Assembly (NCBI GenBank): GCA_017640615.1
Contig: JAEPQK010000006.1
Location: forward strand, 234,777 to 298,776
From: Rhizobiaceae bacterium
Lineage (GTDB): Bacteria > Pseudomonadota > Alphaproteobacteria > Rhizobiales > Rhizobiaceae
Direction of reading: 5' to 3'
Length of the DNA stretch: 64,000 nucleotides
Below, one piece after another: positions 19,263-29,812 of the stretch. Made by a program: the position numbers and the translations under genes. The notes beneath the pieces were generated by a model. That model ran no database searches and was not told the origin of the DNA. It saw nothing but the letters and a program-made list of their open reading frames with translations. Each line of letters starts with the position of its first letter. The stretch's first letter is position 1.

Positions 19263-19616
19263 ATGCAGAGGTTGGCGAGCGCAACGCGCAATTCCCTGCG
19301 CGCCTGGCGAGTTCTGATGCGTAGCGAGGCGGCTTTTAAGAGCGAGGTGATCGCGCTGGTGCTGGCGCTGCCGGTCGGCTGGTTCATAGCATCCAGCTTT
19401 CGCGGCTATTTGCTCTTGGTCGGCATCATTCTCGCACTGATCGTCGTCGAAGCGCTCAACTCGGCAATCGAAGCGGCATGCAATGCGTATTCGCGTGAGT
19501 TCAATGCCGACATCAGACTTGCCAAGGATTGCGGTTCGCTGGCTGTTGCGCTGACCATGCTGATTGCGGCCGTCGTGTGGGCATCCGCGCTTTGGGAGCG
19601 TTTCATTGCCGGATAG
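19263..19616 (+). CDS. dgkA: Diacylglycerol kinase
   Basis: A 117-residue integral membrane kinase phosphorylating diacylglycerol to phosphatidate and recycling lipid from envelope glycan synthesis. It has an amphipathic start, then three membrane helices. The signature EALNSAIEAACN lies in helix 2, with the Glu/Asn active-site residues, preceded by RSEAAFKSE. The length is typical for DgkA. It overlaps the start of the hemerythrin gene by 11 bp, so the two are translationally coupled. Confidence 0.95.
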   Translation: MQRLASATRNSLRAWRVLMRSEAAFKSEVIALVLALPVGWFIASSFRGYLLLVGIILALIVVEALNSAIEAACNAYSREFNADIRLAKDCGSLAVALTMLIAAVVWASALWERFIAG

Positions 19617-20196
19617 TGAATTCGATGATCACGGACTTCTGGTGCGCGAAGGCCTCCCGGACGATGTGCGCTTTCTGCTTGAGCGATACCCCCGCGGCGA
19701 GTGGGAAGCGCACGCCAACTTGCAGGGTATGGCGTCGTTCTGGCTGCAACGACACAACATGTTCCGCGAACTGAGCGGGCTACTCACGAACGCGATTGCC
19801 GAATACAAGGAAGGGCGCACGACGCCGCGCGAGTTTGCGCAGTTCTTCGCGCCGCGCCTCAACTTCTTCCTCAGCAATCTGGACGGGCATCACCGGATCG
19901 AGGATGACGTCTATTTTCCCGCCTTTGCCCGAGCGGAAAGCCGGCTGAAGCGCGGGTTCGATATTCTCGACGCTGATCACCACCTGATCCACGAAGCGCT
20001 AGAACAGAACGCCGACACGGCGAACATGTTCTTGCAGGCGCTCGACGCCGACAAGGACCGCCAGCGCTTTGCAGCCGACGCGTATGGCGCCGCCAACGCG
20101 AGGCTTATCCAGATGCTCGCGCGCCATCTGGACGATGAGGAAGACCTGATTATTCCGCTCATCCTGGATCGCGGTGACAGCATGTTTGGTGGATGA
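19606..20196 (+). CDS. Hemerythrin HHE domain protein
   Basis: A 196-residue cytosolic protein with a four-helix HHE cation-binding domain. Candidate iron ligands are in HANLQGM, DGHHRIEDDVYFP, ADHHLIHEAL and ARHLDDEEDLIIP. Such proteins bind a di-iron centre and sense or buffer oxygen, NO or iron. The start is most likely the TTG at 19606, since GGAG lies eight bases upstream inside dgkA. It overlaps dgkA by 11 bp and forms a short operon with it. A direct functional link to dgkA is not known. Confidence 0.87.
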   Translation: MPDSEFDDHGLLVREGLPDDVRFLLERYPRGEWEAHANLQGMASFWLQRHNMFRELSGLLTNAIAEYKEGRTTPREFAQFFAPRLNFFLSNLDGHHRIEDDVYFPAFARAESRLKRGFDILDADHHLIHEALEQNADTANMFLQALDADKDRQRFAADAYGAANARLIQMLARHLDDEEDLIIPLILDRGDSMFGG

Positions 20197-20246
20197 ACTT
20201 GCCGCGTAGCAAATTCTGCGCCTAGATCGTGGGTGCGGAGGCGGCA

Positions 20247-20966
20247 ATGAAGAGCTTCGACACGATCAGGAAACGCGCAGCGGAACGGAAGGGTGGCGAC
20301 GATGTGCTGATGTCCCTGCTTGGGCGGACACCGGACAATGCAAAGCTGCGCGAAATTCCTGACCACCGGTTTCTCTCCACCATGGCTGAGCGGGTGTTTT
20401 CCGCCGGATTCGTGTGGCGTGTCATCGAGCAGAAATGGCCGGGCTTCGAAGAGGCATTCCTTGGGTTCGAGCCCAAGCGGCTGCTCTTTCAGCCGGAGGA
20501 TTTCTGGCACGATCTCGCTTCAGACGCGCGCATCGTGCGTAATCCGCAGAAGATCAAATCGGTGCGCGAAAATGCGGCCTTCGTGGACCGCGTTGCCCAG
20601 GAGCGTGGTTCGTTCGGCAAGTTTCTGGCCGAGTGGCCCGCGGACGATCAGGCCGGATTGATCGACTATCTCGGCAAACATGGCAGCCGGCTTGGCGGCA
20701 ACACTGGGCAGTATTTTCTGCGCTGGGTCGGCTGGGACAGCTACATTGTCTCATCCGAGATGGTCGCGGCGCTGCGGGATGCGGGGCTCGATATCTCGGA
20801 AAAAGCGACCGCCAAGAAAGACCGCGCCAAGATACAGGCCAAGCTCAATGAGTGGGCCGCGGCGAGCGGACTGCCTTACGCCCACATCTCGCGAATTCTG
20901 GCCATGTCGATCGGCCCAAACCGCACGCCTGAGGAAATCCGCTCATATGTCGGTGATGCCGAGTGA
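20247..20966 (+). CDS. DNA-3-methyladenine glycosylase I family protein
   Basis: A 239-residue HhH-GPD-like protein close to the DNA-3-methyladenine glycosylase I group, which excises alkylated adenine in base excision repair. Visible family segments are RVFSAGFVWRVIEQKWPGFEEAF, then ARIVRNPQKIKSVRENA, then GSRLGGNTGQYFLRW. The N-terminal RCxW zinc motif of E. coli Tag is missing, so this is the longer, zinc-free alphaproteobacterial branch. The ATG at 20247 follows GGAGGCGGCA. nadE lies 66 bp downstream on the same strand. Confidence 0.83.
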   Translation: MKSFDTIRKRAAERKGGDDVLMSLLGRTPDNAKLREIPDHRFLSTMAERVFSAGFVWRVIEQKWPGFEEAFLGFEPKRLLFQPEDFWHDLASDARIVRNPQKIKSVRENAAFVDRVAQERGSFGKFLAEWPADDQAGLIDYLGKHGSRLGGNTGQYFLRWVGWDSYIVSSEMVAALRDAGLDISEKATAKKDRAKIQAKLNEWAAASGLPYAHISRILAMSIGPNRTPEEIRSYVGDAE

Positions 20967-21032
20967 GCAGCTACCCAAGTCCCGCCACTGCCCCAATTGC
21001 CACCCGGGATGGCCCGCGCTAGACGATCCGGC

Positions 21033-22706
21033 ATGAAAGCACCTGACGTACTCCGTATCGCCATCGCCCAACTCAACCCGACGGTTGGCGATATCGCAGG
21101 CAATCTAGCCAAGGCGCGTGAAGCCCGTGCAGACGCCGCGCGCCACGGCGCCGATCTCGTGCTTTACACCGAACTTTTCCTGTCCGGTTATCCGCCGGAG
21201 GATCTGGTGCTGAAGCCGGCATTTCTGGCCGCCTGCGAAGAGGCAGCGCAGAGCTTCGCCGCCGACACCGCCGATGGCGGTCCGGGCGTCATCATGGGCG
21301 TACCGCTGAAGCGCAAGAGCGGCGTGCACAACGCTGTCGTCATTGCCGATGGTGGCAAAATAATCGGCGAGCGCTTCAAGGTCGATCTGCCAAACTATGG
21401 CGAGTTCGACGAGAAGCGCGTCTTCGCCCGCGCGCCGGAACTGCCCGGGCCGGTCAACTTCCGCGGCATCAGGCTCGGTATCCCGATCTGCGAGGATATC
21501 TGGGGCGATGAAGCAGTATGCGAAACGCTGGCCGAGAGCGGCGCGGAAATTCTGCTCGTTCCCAACGGCTCGCCCTACTATCGCGGCAAGGTCGAAATCC
21601 GCCATCAGGTGGCTCTCATGCAGGTGATCGAAAGCGGTCTGCCGCTGATCTACGCCAACCAGCTTGGCGGGCAGGACGAGCTCGTGTTCGACGGCGCATC
21701 CTTCGCCATCGAAGCCGACCATTCGCTGGCCTTTCAGATGAGCCAGTTCGAAGAAAGCGTCGTCGTCACCACCTGGAAGCGCAAAGACGATGTTTGGGTG
21801 TGTGACGCCGGCCCGATGTCGCAGATTCCCCAAGCCGAAGAGGCCGATTATCGCGCGTGCATGTTCGGCCTGCGCGATTATGTGAACAAGAACGGCTTCA
21901 AGAATGTCGTGCTTGGGCTTTCCGGCGGCATCGATTCGGCCATATGCGCGGCCCTGTCGGTCGATGCTCTGGGCGAAGAGCGGGTGAGGGCGGTGATGAT
22001 GCCCTATCGCTATACGTCGGAAGACTCGCTGAAGGACGCCGAGGCCTGCGCCCGCGCGCTCGGCTGCCGCTATGACACCGTGCCGATTTTCGAGCCGGTG
22101 GAAGGCTTCGGCAGCGCGCTATCGGAACTCTTCGAAGGCACCAATGAAGGCATTACCGAGGAGAACCTGCAAAGCCGCGCGCGCGGCACGATCTTGATGG
22201 CGATCTCCAACAAGTTTGGCTCCATGGTGGTGACGACCGGCAACAAGTCGGAGATGTCGGTCGGCTACGCGACGCTCTATGGCGACATGAATGGCGGCTT
22301 CAATCCGATCAAAGACCTCTACAAGATGCAGGTCTACGCGCTGTCGCGCTGGCGCAACGGCACGGTGCCGCCCGGCGCGCTGGGGCCTTCGGGCGAAGTA
22401 ATCCCGCAAAACATCATCGACAAGGCGCCGTCCGCCGAGCTGCGGCCCGACCAAACCGATCAGGATTCGCTGCCGCCCTATCCGGCACTCGACGACATTC
22501 TGGAATGTCTGGTGGAGAAGGAGATGGGCGTGGACGAGATCGTTGCGCGCGGGCACGAGCGCGAGGTCGTGCACAAAATCGAACACCTGCTCTACATCGC
22601 CGAATACAAGCGCCGGCAGGCCGCCCCCGGCGTGAAGATCACGAAGAAAAACTTCGGCCGCGACCGCCGCTATCCGATCACCAACCGGTTCCGGGACCGG
22701 AGTTAG
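21033..22706 (+). CDS. nadE: Glutamine-dependent NAD+ synthetase
   Basis: A 557-residue two-domain enzyme that amidates deamido-NAD with glutamine-derived ammonia. The N-terminal nitrilase-type glutaminase has Glu in YTELFLSGYPPEDL, Lys in RFKVDLPNYGEFDEKR and Cys in IPICEDIWG. The C-terminal synthetase has the ATP loop LGLSGGIDSAICA and later TTGNKSEMSVGYATLYGDM. The start at 21033 (MKAPDVLRIAIAQLNP) places the glutaminase core directly at the N-terminus. The NAD kinase acting on its product is encoded at 56.2 kb. Confidence 0.96.
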   Translation: MKAPDVLRIAIAQLNPTVGDIAGNLAKAREARADAARHGADLVLYTELFLSGYPPEDLVLKPAFLAACEEAAQSFAADTADGGPGVIMGVPLKRKSGVHNAVVIADGGKIIGERFKVDLPNYGEFDEKRVFARAPELPGPVNFRGIRLGIPICEDIWGDEAVCETLAESGAEILLVPNGSPYYRGKVEIRHQVALMQVIESGLPLIYANQLGGQDELVFDGASFAIEADHSLAFQMSQFEESVVVTTWKRKDDVWVCDAGPMSQIPQAEEADYRACMFGLRDYVNKNGFKNVVLGLSGGIDSAICAALSVDALGEERVRAVMMPYRYTSEDSLKDAEACARALGCRYDTVPIFEPVEGFGSALSELFEGTNEGITEENLQSRARGTILMAISNKFGSMVVTTGNKSEMSVGYATLYGDMNGGFNPIKDLYKMQVYALSRWRNGTVPPGALGPSGEVIPQNIIDKAPSAELRPDQTDQDSLPPYPALDDILECLVEKEMGVDEIVARGHEREVVHKIEHLLYIAEYKRRQAAPGVKITKKNFGRDRRYPITNRFRDRS

Positions 22707-22774
22707 AGCGTCCGACGGCTTGACCTCGCCGCCCCGCTGGTTCATCGCTCGACTTTAAGTACGAGCTTCCATCA

Positions 22775-24019
22775 ATGTCGTTTCTTCCATTCCTGCGTGA
22801 CAACGCCCGCTGGGTCGCGGGCGGGTTTCTGCTCACCTTCTTTTCGTCCTACGGCCAGACCTTCTTCATCGCGCTGTCGGCCGGCGATATCCGCGCCGAA
22901 TACGGGCTGAGCCACGGCCAATGGGGCACGCTTTACATGGTGGCGACGCTGGCGAGCGCGCTGACGCTGCCGCAGTTCGGGCAGATCGTGGATCGCTGGT
23001 CGGCCCGTACGGTGACGCTGATCATTATACCCGTTCTGGCTTTTGCCTGCGTGATGATGGCGCTTTCACATCACATCGCGCTGCTGGTGGTGACGATCTA
23101 TCTCCTGCGCCTGTTCGGGCAGGGCATGATGACCCAGAACGCCATGACCGCGATTGGCCGGTGGTTTGCCGCGCAGCGCGGCAAGGCGCTTTCGGTGACG
23201 GCGATCGGCGTCAATGCCGGCGAGGCGCTGTTTCCGACATTGTTCGTTTTCCTGGCGCTCGCCATCGGCTGGCGCAATGGCTGGCTCGTCGTTGCCGCAT
23301 CGCTGATCCTGCTGGCGCTGCCGCTGATTTCGTCGCTGGTCGCGGTTGAGCGTGCGCCGCGTTCCAAGGAAGAGATCGATCCGAGGCCCGCCGTGCGCGA
23401 CTGGACGCGCGGCGAGACGCTGCGCGATCCGTATTTTTATCTGATCCTGCTTGGTGTGATGGCGCCGGGCTTCATTGGAACGACGATCTTTTTCCATCAG
23501 GTCTATCTGGTGGAGCTGCGCGGCTGGTCGATCGAGGTTTTCGCGACCACTTTCATGCTGTCTTCTACGCTCACGGTGATTTCGGCGCTGATCGCCGGTA
23601 ATCTCGTGGATCGCTTCTCCGCGGTGCGGCTGCTGCCTGCCTTCCTGATCCCGCTCGGCATTGCCTGCCTGATCCTGAGCGCGGTGGAGGCGCAGTGGAG
23701 TGCATTCGCCTTCATGGGCTTCATGGGGCTTTCCTACGGCGTGTCATCGACACTGTTCGGCGCGCTGTGGCCGGAAGTCTATGGTGTGAGGCACTTGGGC
23801 GCGATCCGCGCGGTCACGGTTGCGATCATGGTTTTCGCCACCGCGATGGGTCCGGGGCTCACCGGCTTTCTCATCGATCTCGGCGTTTCCTACCCGCTGC
23901 AGATCGGCGTGATGGGGCTCTACTGTTTCGCGGCGTCGGTGCTCATGTACTTCGTGTCGCGCGGTCTGGCCGCACGCGCCTTGCCAGCGCCGGAGGCTTC
24001 GGCTACCCCGCAGCCATGA
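22775..24019 (+). CDS. MFS transporter
   Basis: A 414-residue polytopic membrane protein with twelve predicted helices in two halves. The loop 2-3 region ([13 protein letters not shown]) is the usual MFS signature, and the second half repeats it as [14 protein letters not shown]. The central cytoplasmic loop is [22 protein letters not shown]. The substrate cannot be predicted. Its stop overlaps the gltX start as ATGA, so the two are cotranscribed, though no functional link is evident. Confidence 0.88.
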   Translation: MSFLPFLRDNARWVAGGFLLTFFSSYGQTFFIALSAGDIRAEYGLSHGQWGTLYMVATLASALTLPQFGQIVDRWSARTVTLIIIPVLAFACVMMALSHHIALLVVTIYLLRLFGQGMMTQNAMTAIGRWFAAQRGKALSVTAIGVNAGEALFPTLFVFLALAIGWRNGWLVVAASLILLALPLISSLVAVERAPRSKEEIDPRPAVRDWTRGETLRDPYFYLILLGVMAPGFIGTTIFFHQVYLVELRGWSIEVFATTFMLSSTLTVISALIAGNLVDRFSAVRLLPAFLIPLGIACLILSAVEAQWSAFAFMGFMGLSYGVSSTLFGALWPEVYGVRHLGAIRAVTVAIMVFATAMGPGLTGFLIDLGVSYPLQIGVMGLYCFAASVLMYFVSRGLAARALPAPEASATPQP

Positions 24020-25389
24020 CCACGACCGTTCGTTTTGCGCCATCGCCGACAGGCTTCATCCATATCGGCAATTCGCGCACCGCGCTGTTCAACTGGCTCT
24101 ACGCCAAAAAGCGCGGCGGCCGGTTCATTCTGCGCTTCGACGATACGGACCTCGCGCGCTCGAAACGCGAATTTGCCGATCAGATCGAAGCCGACCTCGC
24201 CTGGCTGGGCATTGCGCCCGACAGGATCGAGCGGCAGTCGGCGCGTTTTGATGCCTATGACGCCGCGGCCGAAAAACTGAAACAGGCCGGGCTGCTTTAT
24301 GCCTGCTACGAAACGCCGGAGGAGCTGGAGCGCCGCCGCCGCATCAGGTTGCAGCGGCGTCTGCCGCCGGTCTATGGGCGCGAGGCGCTCAAACTCTCGG
24401 AGGCGGAGAAGGCGCAGTTCGAGGCCGAGGAACGCAAGCCGCATTGGCGGTTTCTGCTGCCGAATTTCGAGAGCGATCCAGCTGAAACGCGGCGCACGGA
24501 AATTCAGTGGAACGACATCGTGCGTGGCGACGAGACCGTCGACCTCGCTTCGCTTTCGGACCCAGTGCTGATCCGCGAAGACGGCACCTATCTCTACACG
24601 CTGCCTTCGGTGGTGGACGATATCGATATGGGCGTCACGGACGTCATTCGCGGCGACGACCACATCACCAATACCGGTGCGCAGATCGCATTGTTCCGCG
24701 CGCTGGGCGTGGAGCCGCCGGCTTTCGGCCACCACAACCTGCTGACCACCTCGACCGGCGAAGGGCTTTCCAAGCGCACCGGTGCGCTGTCGATCAAGAG
24801 CCTTTGCGAAGACGGGATCGAGCCCATGGCGGTCGCGTCGCTCGCGACGCTGATCGGTACGTCGGAAGCGGTGAGCGCGGTGCCCGGCATGGACGACCTT
24901 ACGGCGGGCTTCGACATCACGCGCAGCTCGCGCAGTGCCGCGAAATTCGATCCGGCGGAGCTTCTGGTGCTCAACCGCGCTCTGCTGCGCGATATGCCAT
25001 TCGAAGCGGCGAAAGAGCGGCTGGTGGCACTCGGGGTTTCAGGGGAGCGCGCTGAGCCATTCTGGCTCGCCATTCGAGGCAACATAGAAAAGCTGAGCGA
25101 CGCAAAGGATTGGTGGTCGATCGTCACGGCCGGCCCGCGGCGCCCGGTTGATTTCAGCGATGACGACCGGGAATTCGTGCGTACGGCTTTCGAGCTTTTG
25201 CCGTCCGAGCCATGGGACCACGGCACGTGGAAAGTCTGGACGGAGGTTGTGAAGGCTCAGACCGGGCGCAAGGGCAAGGCGCTGTTCGCGCCGCTCAGGC
25301 TGGCACTCACCGGAGTTCCGTCCGGCCCGGAGCTCGCAGATCTATTGCCCCTTCTGGGTCGGGAAGGAACGTTGGCCCGACGACCCTGA
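24016..25389 (+). CDS. gltX: Glutamyl-tRNA synthetase
   Basis: A 457-residue class I aminoacyl-tRNA synthetase. The HIGH motif appears as [19 protein letters not shown] and the KMSKS region as GEGLSKRTG. The short length and HIGN form resemble the second GluRS type found in many alphaproteobacteria, which also carry another gltX; whether this one charges tRNA-Glu, tRNA-Gln or both cannot be read from sequence. It overlaps the upstream MFS gene by 4 bp, and its last 83 bp overlap the 3' end of the opposite-strand DUF2865 gene. Confidence 0.92.
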   Translation: MTTTVRFAPSPTGFIHIGNSRTALFNWLYAKKRGGRFILRFDDTDLARSKREFADQIEADLAWLGIAPDRIERQSARFDAYDAAAEKLKQAGLLYACYETPEELERRRRIRLQRRLPPVYGREALKLSEAEKAQFEAEERKPHWRFLLPNFESDPAETRRTEIQWNDIVRGDETVDLASLSDPVLIREDGTYLYTLPSVVDDIDMGVTDVIRGDDHITNTGAQIALFRALGVEPPAFGHHNLLTTSTGEGLSKRTGALSIKSLCEDGIEPMAVASLATLIGTSEAVSAVPGMDDLTAGFDITRSSRSAAKFDPAELLVLNRALLRDMPFEAAKERLVALGVSGERAEPFWLAIRGNIEKLSDAKDWWSIVTAGPRRPVDFSDDDREFVRTAFELLPSEPWDHGTWKVWTEVVKAQTGRKGKALFAPLRLALTGVPSGPELADLLPLLGREGTLARRP

Positions 25390-26473
25390 TGCGCTTTTCT
25401 TCGGTCTCCGAATCGGCCGTGGCCACGAGCTCGGGCGTGGAGATTTCAGGTGCCAGCAACTTGGCGACGGAGGATGCGGTCAGCCCGCCCTCGCGGTTGG
25501 CGCGCGTTTCAGGGTCTTCCGCCGGGTCCGGCCGCGACTGAGGTTCGGGCAGGTAAACCGTCTCGCGACCGCTTTCATTGTCAGTGCCGTCTTGCGGCGG
25601 CAGTTCGCCGGCAACGATGCTGAATTCCTTGGGCTGGTTGCAGCCGCAGGTTTTGGGCCGCTGATAGTCGGGATCGCGATAACGGAACGCTGTGGCGAGT
25701 TCCGTGTAGGGCTTGCCGGTCACGGTCGAGACCATCGCGTCGGTTTCTTCGTCCGGCACGGTGTGGGAATAGAGCTCGACCTCCGTGCCGGGGCACATCG
25801 CCATGCAGGCCTTGGTGTCGTTGTCGAAATTCTGCGGCGACGAGGCATAGGCGATCGGGAAGAAATAGCCGTCGCAGGTGCGTACGCAGAGCGTGCGGTG
25901 ATTGCCGCGGCGATAGGATGAACCGGGTGACGATGAGGACGATGCGCTGGACCGGACCTTTTCGGTTCTGGTTTCCCGTTCCGTCTTGTCTTCACGCGCG
26001 CCTTCGCCCCGCGTTCCGAAGAGGCGCGCGAACAGCCCGGTCGGGCGCTGCTTCTGCGCTGCTTCGCTGACGCCGCAATTCTTGCGCGACATTTCGGCCC
26101 TGATGCGCGCCTTTTCGCCAGCGGCATTGCCGCCGGCAAGCTGGTTCTTCGTGCGCTCCAGGTTGAGGAGGTTGCGCTCCATCTTGGCGACCGTGGAGCG
26201 GATCTCCCCGCAATGCGGTTTGATCGACGACAGGAAGCTCGTGCAGCCATTGTTTTTCTGACGGTTTCGTGCGCGTTCGAGCTGCTGTCGCTGGGAGATG
26301 ATCGCGCGCTCGTAGCGCCGCATCTTGGTGCGGTCGCCGCCATGCGAAACCGAGGCAAGCCGGGCTTCGAGATTGCGGCATTCAGCGGTGTTTGCGGCGG
26401 CCTGTGTCGCTGCCATGGGCAAGATGATGCCCAAAAGCGCAACCAGTCTGATCCATCCTGCCAAACGCTGCAT
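25307..26473 (-). CDS. DUF2865 domain-containing exported protein
   Basis: A 388-residue exported protein with a signal peptide ending TQAAAN around residue 28. A coiled-coil N-terminal half follows ([26 protein letters not shown]), then a Ser-rich linker, then the Cys-containing DUF2865 core [15 protein letters not shown]. The conserved tail [10 protein letters not shown] matches my memory of the family. The function is unknown; the DUF is common in Hyphomicrobiales. The C-terminal 27 codons overlap gltX on the other strand, yet the conserved tail falls there, so the overlap seems real. Confidence 0.86.
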   Translation of the reverse strand: MQRLAGWIRLVALLGIILPMAATQAAANTAECRNLEARLASVSHGGDRTKMRRYERAIISQRQQLERARNRQKNNGCTSFLSSIKPHCGEIRSTVAKMERNLLNLERTKNQLAGGNAAGEKARIRAEMSRKNCGVSEAAQKQRPTGLFARLFGTRGEGAREDKTERETRTEKVRSSASSSSSPGSSYRRGNHRTLCVRTCDGYFFPIAYASSPQNFDNDTKACMAMCPGTEVELYSHTVPDEETDAMVSTVTGKPYTELATAFRYRDPDYQRPKTCGCNQPKEFSIVAGELPPQDGTDNESGRETVYLPEPQSRPDPAEDPETRANREGGLTASSVAKLLAPEISTPELVATADSETEEKRIRVVGPTFLPDPEGAIDLRAPGRTELR

Positions 26474-26552
26474 GTCGCCCGTCGCTCATGGCCTTGGCGC
26501 GCGGGATGGCGCCTGGCCGCTAACGAACCACTACCGCAGGCGGGTTAACCTT

Positions 26553-28862
26553 TCATTGACCCTGGGCGCGCTGCGCGGCTTCCACCACGGACAGGGCGGT
26601 CATGTTGACCACACCCCGCGAGGTCACCGACGGCGTCAGAATATGCGCCGGCAGGCGGGTGCCGAGAAGGATCGGCCCGACATGAAGTGCGTCGGTCATC
26701 GACTTGATTGTCGTCAGCGCGATGTTGGCGGCATCGAGATTGGGAAAGACGAGCAGGTTCGCCTCACCGTTCAGCGCCGAGTTGGGATAGACGCGGTTGC
26801 GCAATTCGACCGAAAGGGCGGAATCGCCGTGCATTTCGCCATCGGCCTGCAGGTGCGGCGCCAATTCGCGCAGCAGCTCGGCCGCGCGTCGCATTTTCAG
26901 CGCCGAGGAGGAGTCGCGCGAACCAAAATTGGAGTGCGAGAGCAGGGCGGCCTTCGGTTCCAGACCGAAGCGTCGGATTTCCTCAGCCGCCAGTATCGTC
27001 ATTTCAGCGATCTCTTCGGCCGTCGGGTCGACCGTCACATAGGTGTCGGTGAAGAAGGTCGCGCCGCGGTCGGAAATCAGCATCGACAGTGCGGACAGAT
27101 CCATGGCATCCGTGCGCCGACCGACGATCACGTCGACATTGCGCAAATGGCGCTCGAACCGGCCTTCCAGCCCGCAGATCATCGCATCGGCTTCGCCGCG
27201 CACGAGTGCGAGCGCTGCAATTACGGTGCTGTTGGTGCGCACCAGCGTGCGCGCTGCCTCGGGCGTAATGCCGCGCCGGCCGGTCAGCTCGACCAACCGA
27301 TCGACGTACTCGCGGTAACGCGGATCGTCCTCGGGGTTCACAAGCTCGAAGTCGGTGCCGGCGCGTATCTTCAGCCCGTAGCGCTTCAGCCTTGTCTCCA
27401 CCACCTGCGGGCGGCCGATGAGGATAGGTTCCGCGATACCTTCCTCGATCACCACCTGCGCGGCGCGCAGCACGCGTTCGTCCTCGCCGTCGGCATAGAC
27501 GACGCGCTTTCCGCCGGCCTGCCGAGCGGCGGAAAACACCGGCTTCATCACCAGGCCGGACCGGAAGACAAAACGCGTCAGCCGGTCGACATAGGCGTCC
27601 ATGTCCTCGATCGGACGCGTTGCCACGCCGGTCTCGCAGGCAGCCTTCGCGACGGCCGGGGCGATGCGCAGGATCAGCCGGGGATCGAAGGGCGAGGGGA
27701 TGAGGAAATCCGGCCCGAAGATGGGCGTTTCGCCCGAATAGGCGCGGGCGGCGACATCGGACGGCTCTTCGCGCGCAAGCGCGGCGATGGCATGCACGGC
27801 GGCCATCTTCATGTCTTCGTTGATCGCCGATGCGCCGACATCCAGCGCGCCACGGAATATGTAAGGAAAACACAATACGTTGTTGACCTGATTGGGAAAA
27901 TCGGACCTGCCTGTGCAGATCATCGCGTCCGGGCGCGCTTCCCGCGCAACGGCGGGCATGATTTCCGGCGTCGGGTTGGCAAGCGCCAGCACCAGCGGCT
28001 TTTCCGCCATCTCCTTAAGCAGTTCAGGCTTCAGGACGCCGGCGGCGGAGAGGCCCAGAAACACGTCCGCGCCGCCAATCACCTCGGCCAGCGAGCGCGC
28101 GTCGGTATCTTTCAGATAAGGTTCTTTCCAGCGGTCCATCTCTTCCTTACGGCCCCGCCAGGCCACGCCGTGACGGTCGGTGAGCCAGATATTGTCGGGC
28201 TTAGCGCCGAGCGAGACGAGAAGGTTGACGCAGGCAAGGGCGGCGGCGCCGGCGCCGGAGGTCACGATTTTGACCGCGCCGATATCCTTGCCGGCAAGTT
28301 CCAGCGCGTTGATCACGCAGGCGGCGACGATGATCGCAGTGCCATGCTGGTCGTCGTGGAAGACGGGGATCGCCATGCGCGCCTTGAGCTGTTCCTCGAC
28401 CTCGAAACACTCCGGCGCCTTGATGTCTTCCAGGTTGATGCCGCCGAAGGTCGGCTCGAGTGCTGCCACCGTTTCGACCATGCGTTCCACGCTCGGCGCG
28501 TCGATCTCGATGTCGAACACGTCGATGCCGGAGAACTTCTTAAACAGCACCGCCTTGCCTTCCATCACCGGCTTGGAGGCCAAGGGCCCGATATTGCCGA
28601 GGCCGAGGACGGCGGAGCCATTGGAAATCACGGCGACGAGGTTGGCGCGTGCGGTGTAATCCGCCGCAGCGCCGGGGTCGGCCTCGATGGCGAGGCAGGG
28701 CGCTGCAACGCCCGGAGAGTAAGCGAGTGCAAGGTCTCGCTGGTTGCCGAGCGGTTTGGTGGCGTGGATCGCCAGCTTTCCCGGCACCGGGTAGCGGTGG
28801 AAAAAGAGGGCTGCCTCGTCCAGATCGGAGGCGTGCACGCTGTTCTTGTTCTTCGCGCTCAT
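26553..28862 (-). CDS. maeB: NADP-dependent malic enzyme (malic enzyme-phosphotransacetylase fusion)
   Basis: A 769-residue enzyme decarboxylating malate to pyruvate with NADP. Residues 1-430 form the malic enzyme domain, with [43 protein letters not shown] and the cofactor loop [11 protein letters not shown]. Residues 440-769 are a phosphotransacetylase-like domain (VVIGR-type segments, [23 protein letters not shown]) that is usually regulatory, binding acetyl-CoA. This is the MaeB/Tme architecture. The ATG at 28862 precedes the standard [10 protein letters not shown] start. An SDR gene lies 44 bp upstream on the same strand. Confidence 0.95.
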   Translation of the reverse strand: MSAKNKNSVHASDLDEAALFFHRYPVPGKLAIHATKPLGNQRDLALAYSPGVAAPCLAIEADPGAAADYTARANLVAVISNGSAVLGLGNIGPLASKPVMEGKAVLFKKFSGIDVFDIEIDAPSVERMVETVAALEPTFGGINLEDIKAPECFEVEEQLKARMAIPVFHDDQHGTAIIVAACVINALELAGKDIGAVKIVTSGAGAAALACVNLLVSLGAKPDNIWLTDRHGVAWRGRKEEMDRWKEPYLKDTDARSLAEVIGGADVFLGLSAAGVLKPELLKEMAEKPLVLALANPTPEIMPAVAREARPDAMICTGRSDFPNQVNNVLCFPYIFRGALDVGASAINEDMKMAAVHAIAALAREEPSDVAARAYSGETPIFGPDFLIPSPFDPRLILRIAPAVAKAACETGVATRPIEDMDAYVDRLTRFVFRSGLVMKPVFSAARQAGGKRVVYADGEDERVLRAAQVVIEEGIAEPILIGRPQVVETRLKRYGLKIRAGTDFELVNPEDDPRYREYVDRLVELTGRRGITPEAARTLVRTNSTVIAALALVRGEADAMICGLEGRFERHLRNVDVIVGRRTDAMDLSALSMLISDRGATFFTDTYVTVDPTAEEIAEMTILAAEEIRRFGLEPKAALLSHSNFGSRDSSSALKMRRAAELLRELAPHLQADGEMHGDSALSVELRNRVYPNSALNGEANLLVFPNLDAANIALTTIKSMTDALHVGPILLGTRLPAHILTPSVTSRGVVNMTALSVVEAAQRAQGQ

Positions 28863-28906
28863 CCGGCGATGCCTTTCGGGTTTCGTTGTCCGCTGTGGCG
28901 GTTTTG

Positions 28907-29686
28907 TCAGAATGCTGCGGGGAACAGGCCGCCGTCCAGCCTGAGGTTCTGGCCGGTGATATAGCCGGCGTGAGCCGAACAAAGGAACGCGCATGCCTGG
29001 CCGAACTCTTCCGCCGTGCCGAAGCGCTTAGCCGGAATTTCCTCGATCTGCTGCCTGGCGCGTTCTTCGATCGAAATACCCGCCTGCTTTGCGCCATGCT
29101 CGATGTTGGCGCGGATGCGGTCGGTGTCGAATTTTCCCGGCAGGATGCTGTTGATCGTGACGTTGCGGTGCGCAACCGGCCGTGCAACGCCAGCGAGAAA
29201 GGCGGTGAGGCCGGCGCGCGCGCCTGACGACAAGTCGAGCCCGGTGATCGGCATGTAGACCGACAGCGAGGTGATGTTGACGATGCGGCCGAAACCGCGC
29301 TCCGCCATGCCGTCGATCACTGCCTGAATAAGCTCGATCGGGGTGACCATGTTGTTGAGAACGCCATCGACAATCGCATCGCGCGACAATTCGCGGAAAT
29401 CGCGCAGTGGCGGCCCGGCATTGTTGTTGACCAGAATGTCCGGCTGGGGTGCAGCCTCAAGCAGGGCGCGCTGACCATTCGCGGTACCGACATCGGCGGC
29501 GACTTCCGTGACTTCTACGCCGAAGCGCTCGCGAATTTCGGCCGCCGTCTCCGCAAGCTTTTCCGCATCGCGACCGTTGATAACCAGGTCGCAGCCGGCC
29601 TCCGCCAGCGCCAGCGCGCAGCCGCGCCCCAGCCCTCGGCTCGATGCGCACACGATCGCCTTTCGGCCCTTGATGCCATAGTCCAA
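28907..29686 (-). CDS. SDR family protein lacking the catalytic YxxxK motif
   Basis: A 259-residue Rossmann-fold protein of the beta-ketoacyl-reductase-like SDR branch. The cofactor loop is present but modified (CASSRGLGRGCA rather than TGxxxGIG), and NNNAGPP replaces the usual NNAGG. After the catalytic-type Ser in VNITSLSV, the normal Tyr-x3-Lys is replaced by SSGARAGL, as in a known subgroup of SDR-like proteins. Classical dehydrogenase chemistry is therefore doubtful. The C-terminus has the SDR ending YITGQNLRLDGGLFPA. It lies just upstream of maeB and could share its transcript. Confidence 0.85.
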   Translation of the reverse strand: MDYGIKGRKAIVCASSRGLGRGCALALAEAGCDLVINGRDAEKLAETAAEIRERFGVEVTEVAADVGTANGQRALLEAAPQPDILVNNNAGPPLRDFRELSRDAIVDGVLNNMVTPIELIQAVIDGMAERGFGRIVNITSLSVYMPITGLDLSSGARAGLTAFLAGVARPVAHRNVTINSILPGKFDTDRIRANIEHGAKQAGISIEERARQQIEEIPAKRFGTAEEFGQACAFLCSAHAGYITGQNLRLDGGLFPAAF

Positions 29687-29812
29687 TGGTCATTCCCCCC
29701 TGACTGATTGATTTGCTGTAGCGCGGCTGCGAACACCAAGACAACAGGCGTCATAAGTCTGTTGCATGAATCGACGCATAGAAGCCGCGTCCGCAAGCAA
29801 CGGAACAGCTTC

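Noticed and set aside
26325..28964. 879-residue forward frame antisense to maeB
   Set aside because: Composition rich in His, Arg and Gly with no motifs; it mirrors the high-GC third positions of malic enzyme on the other strand.
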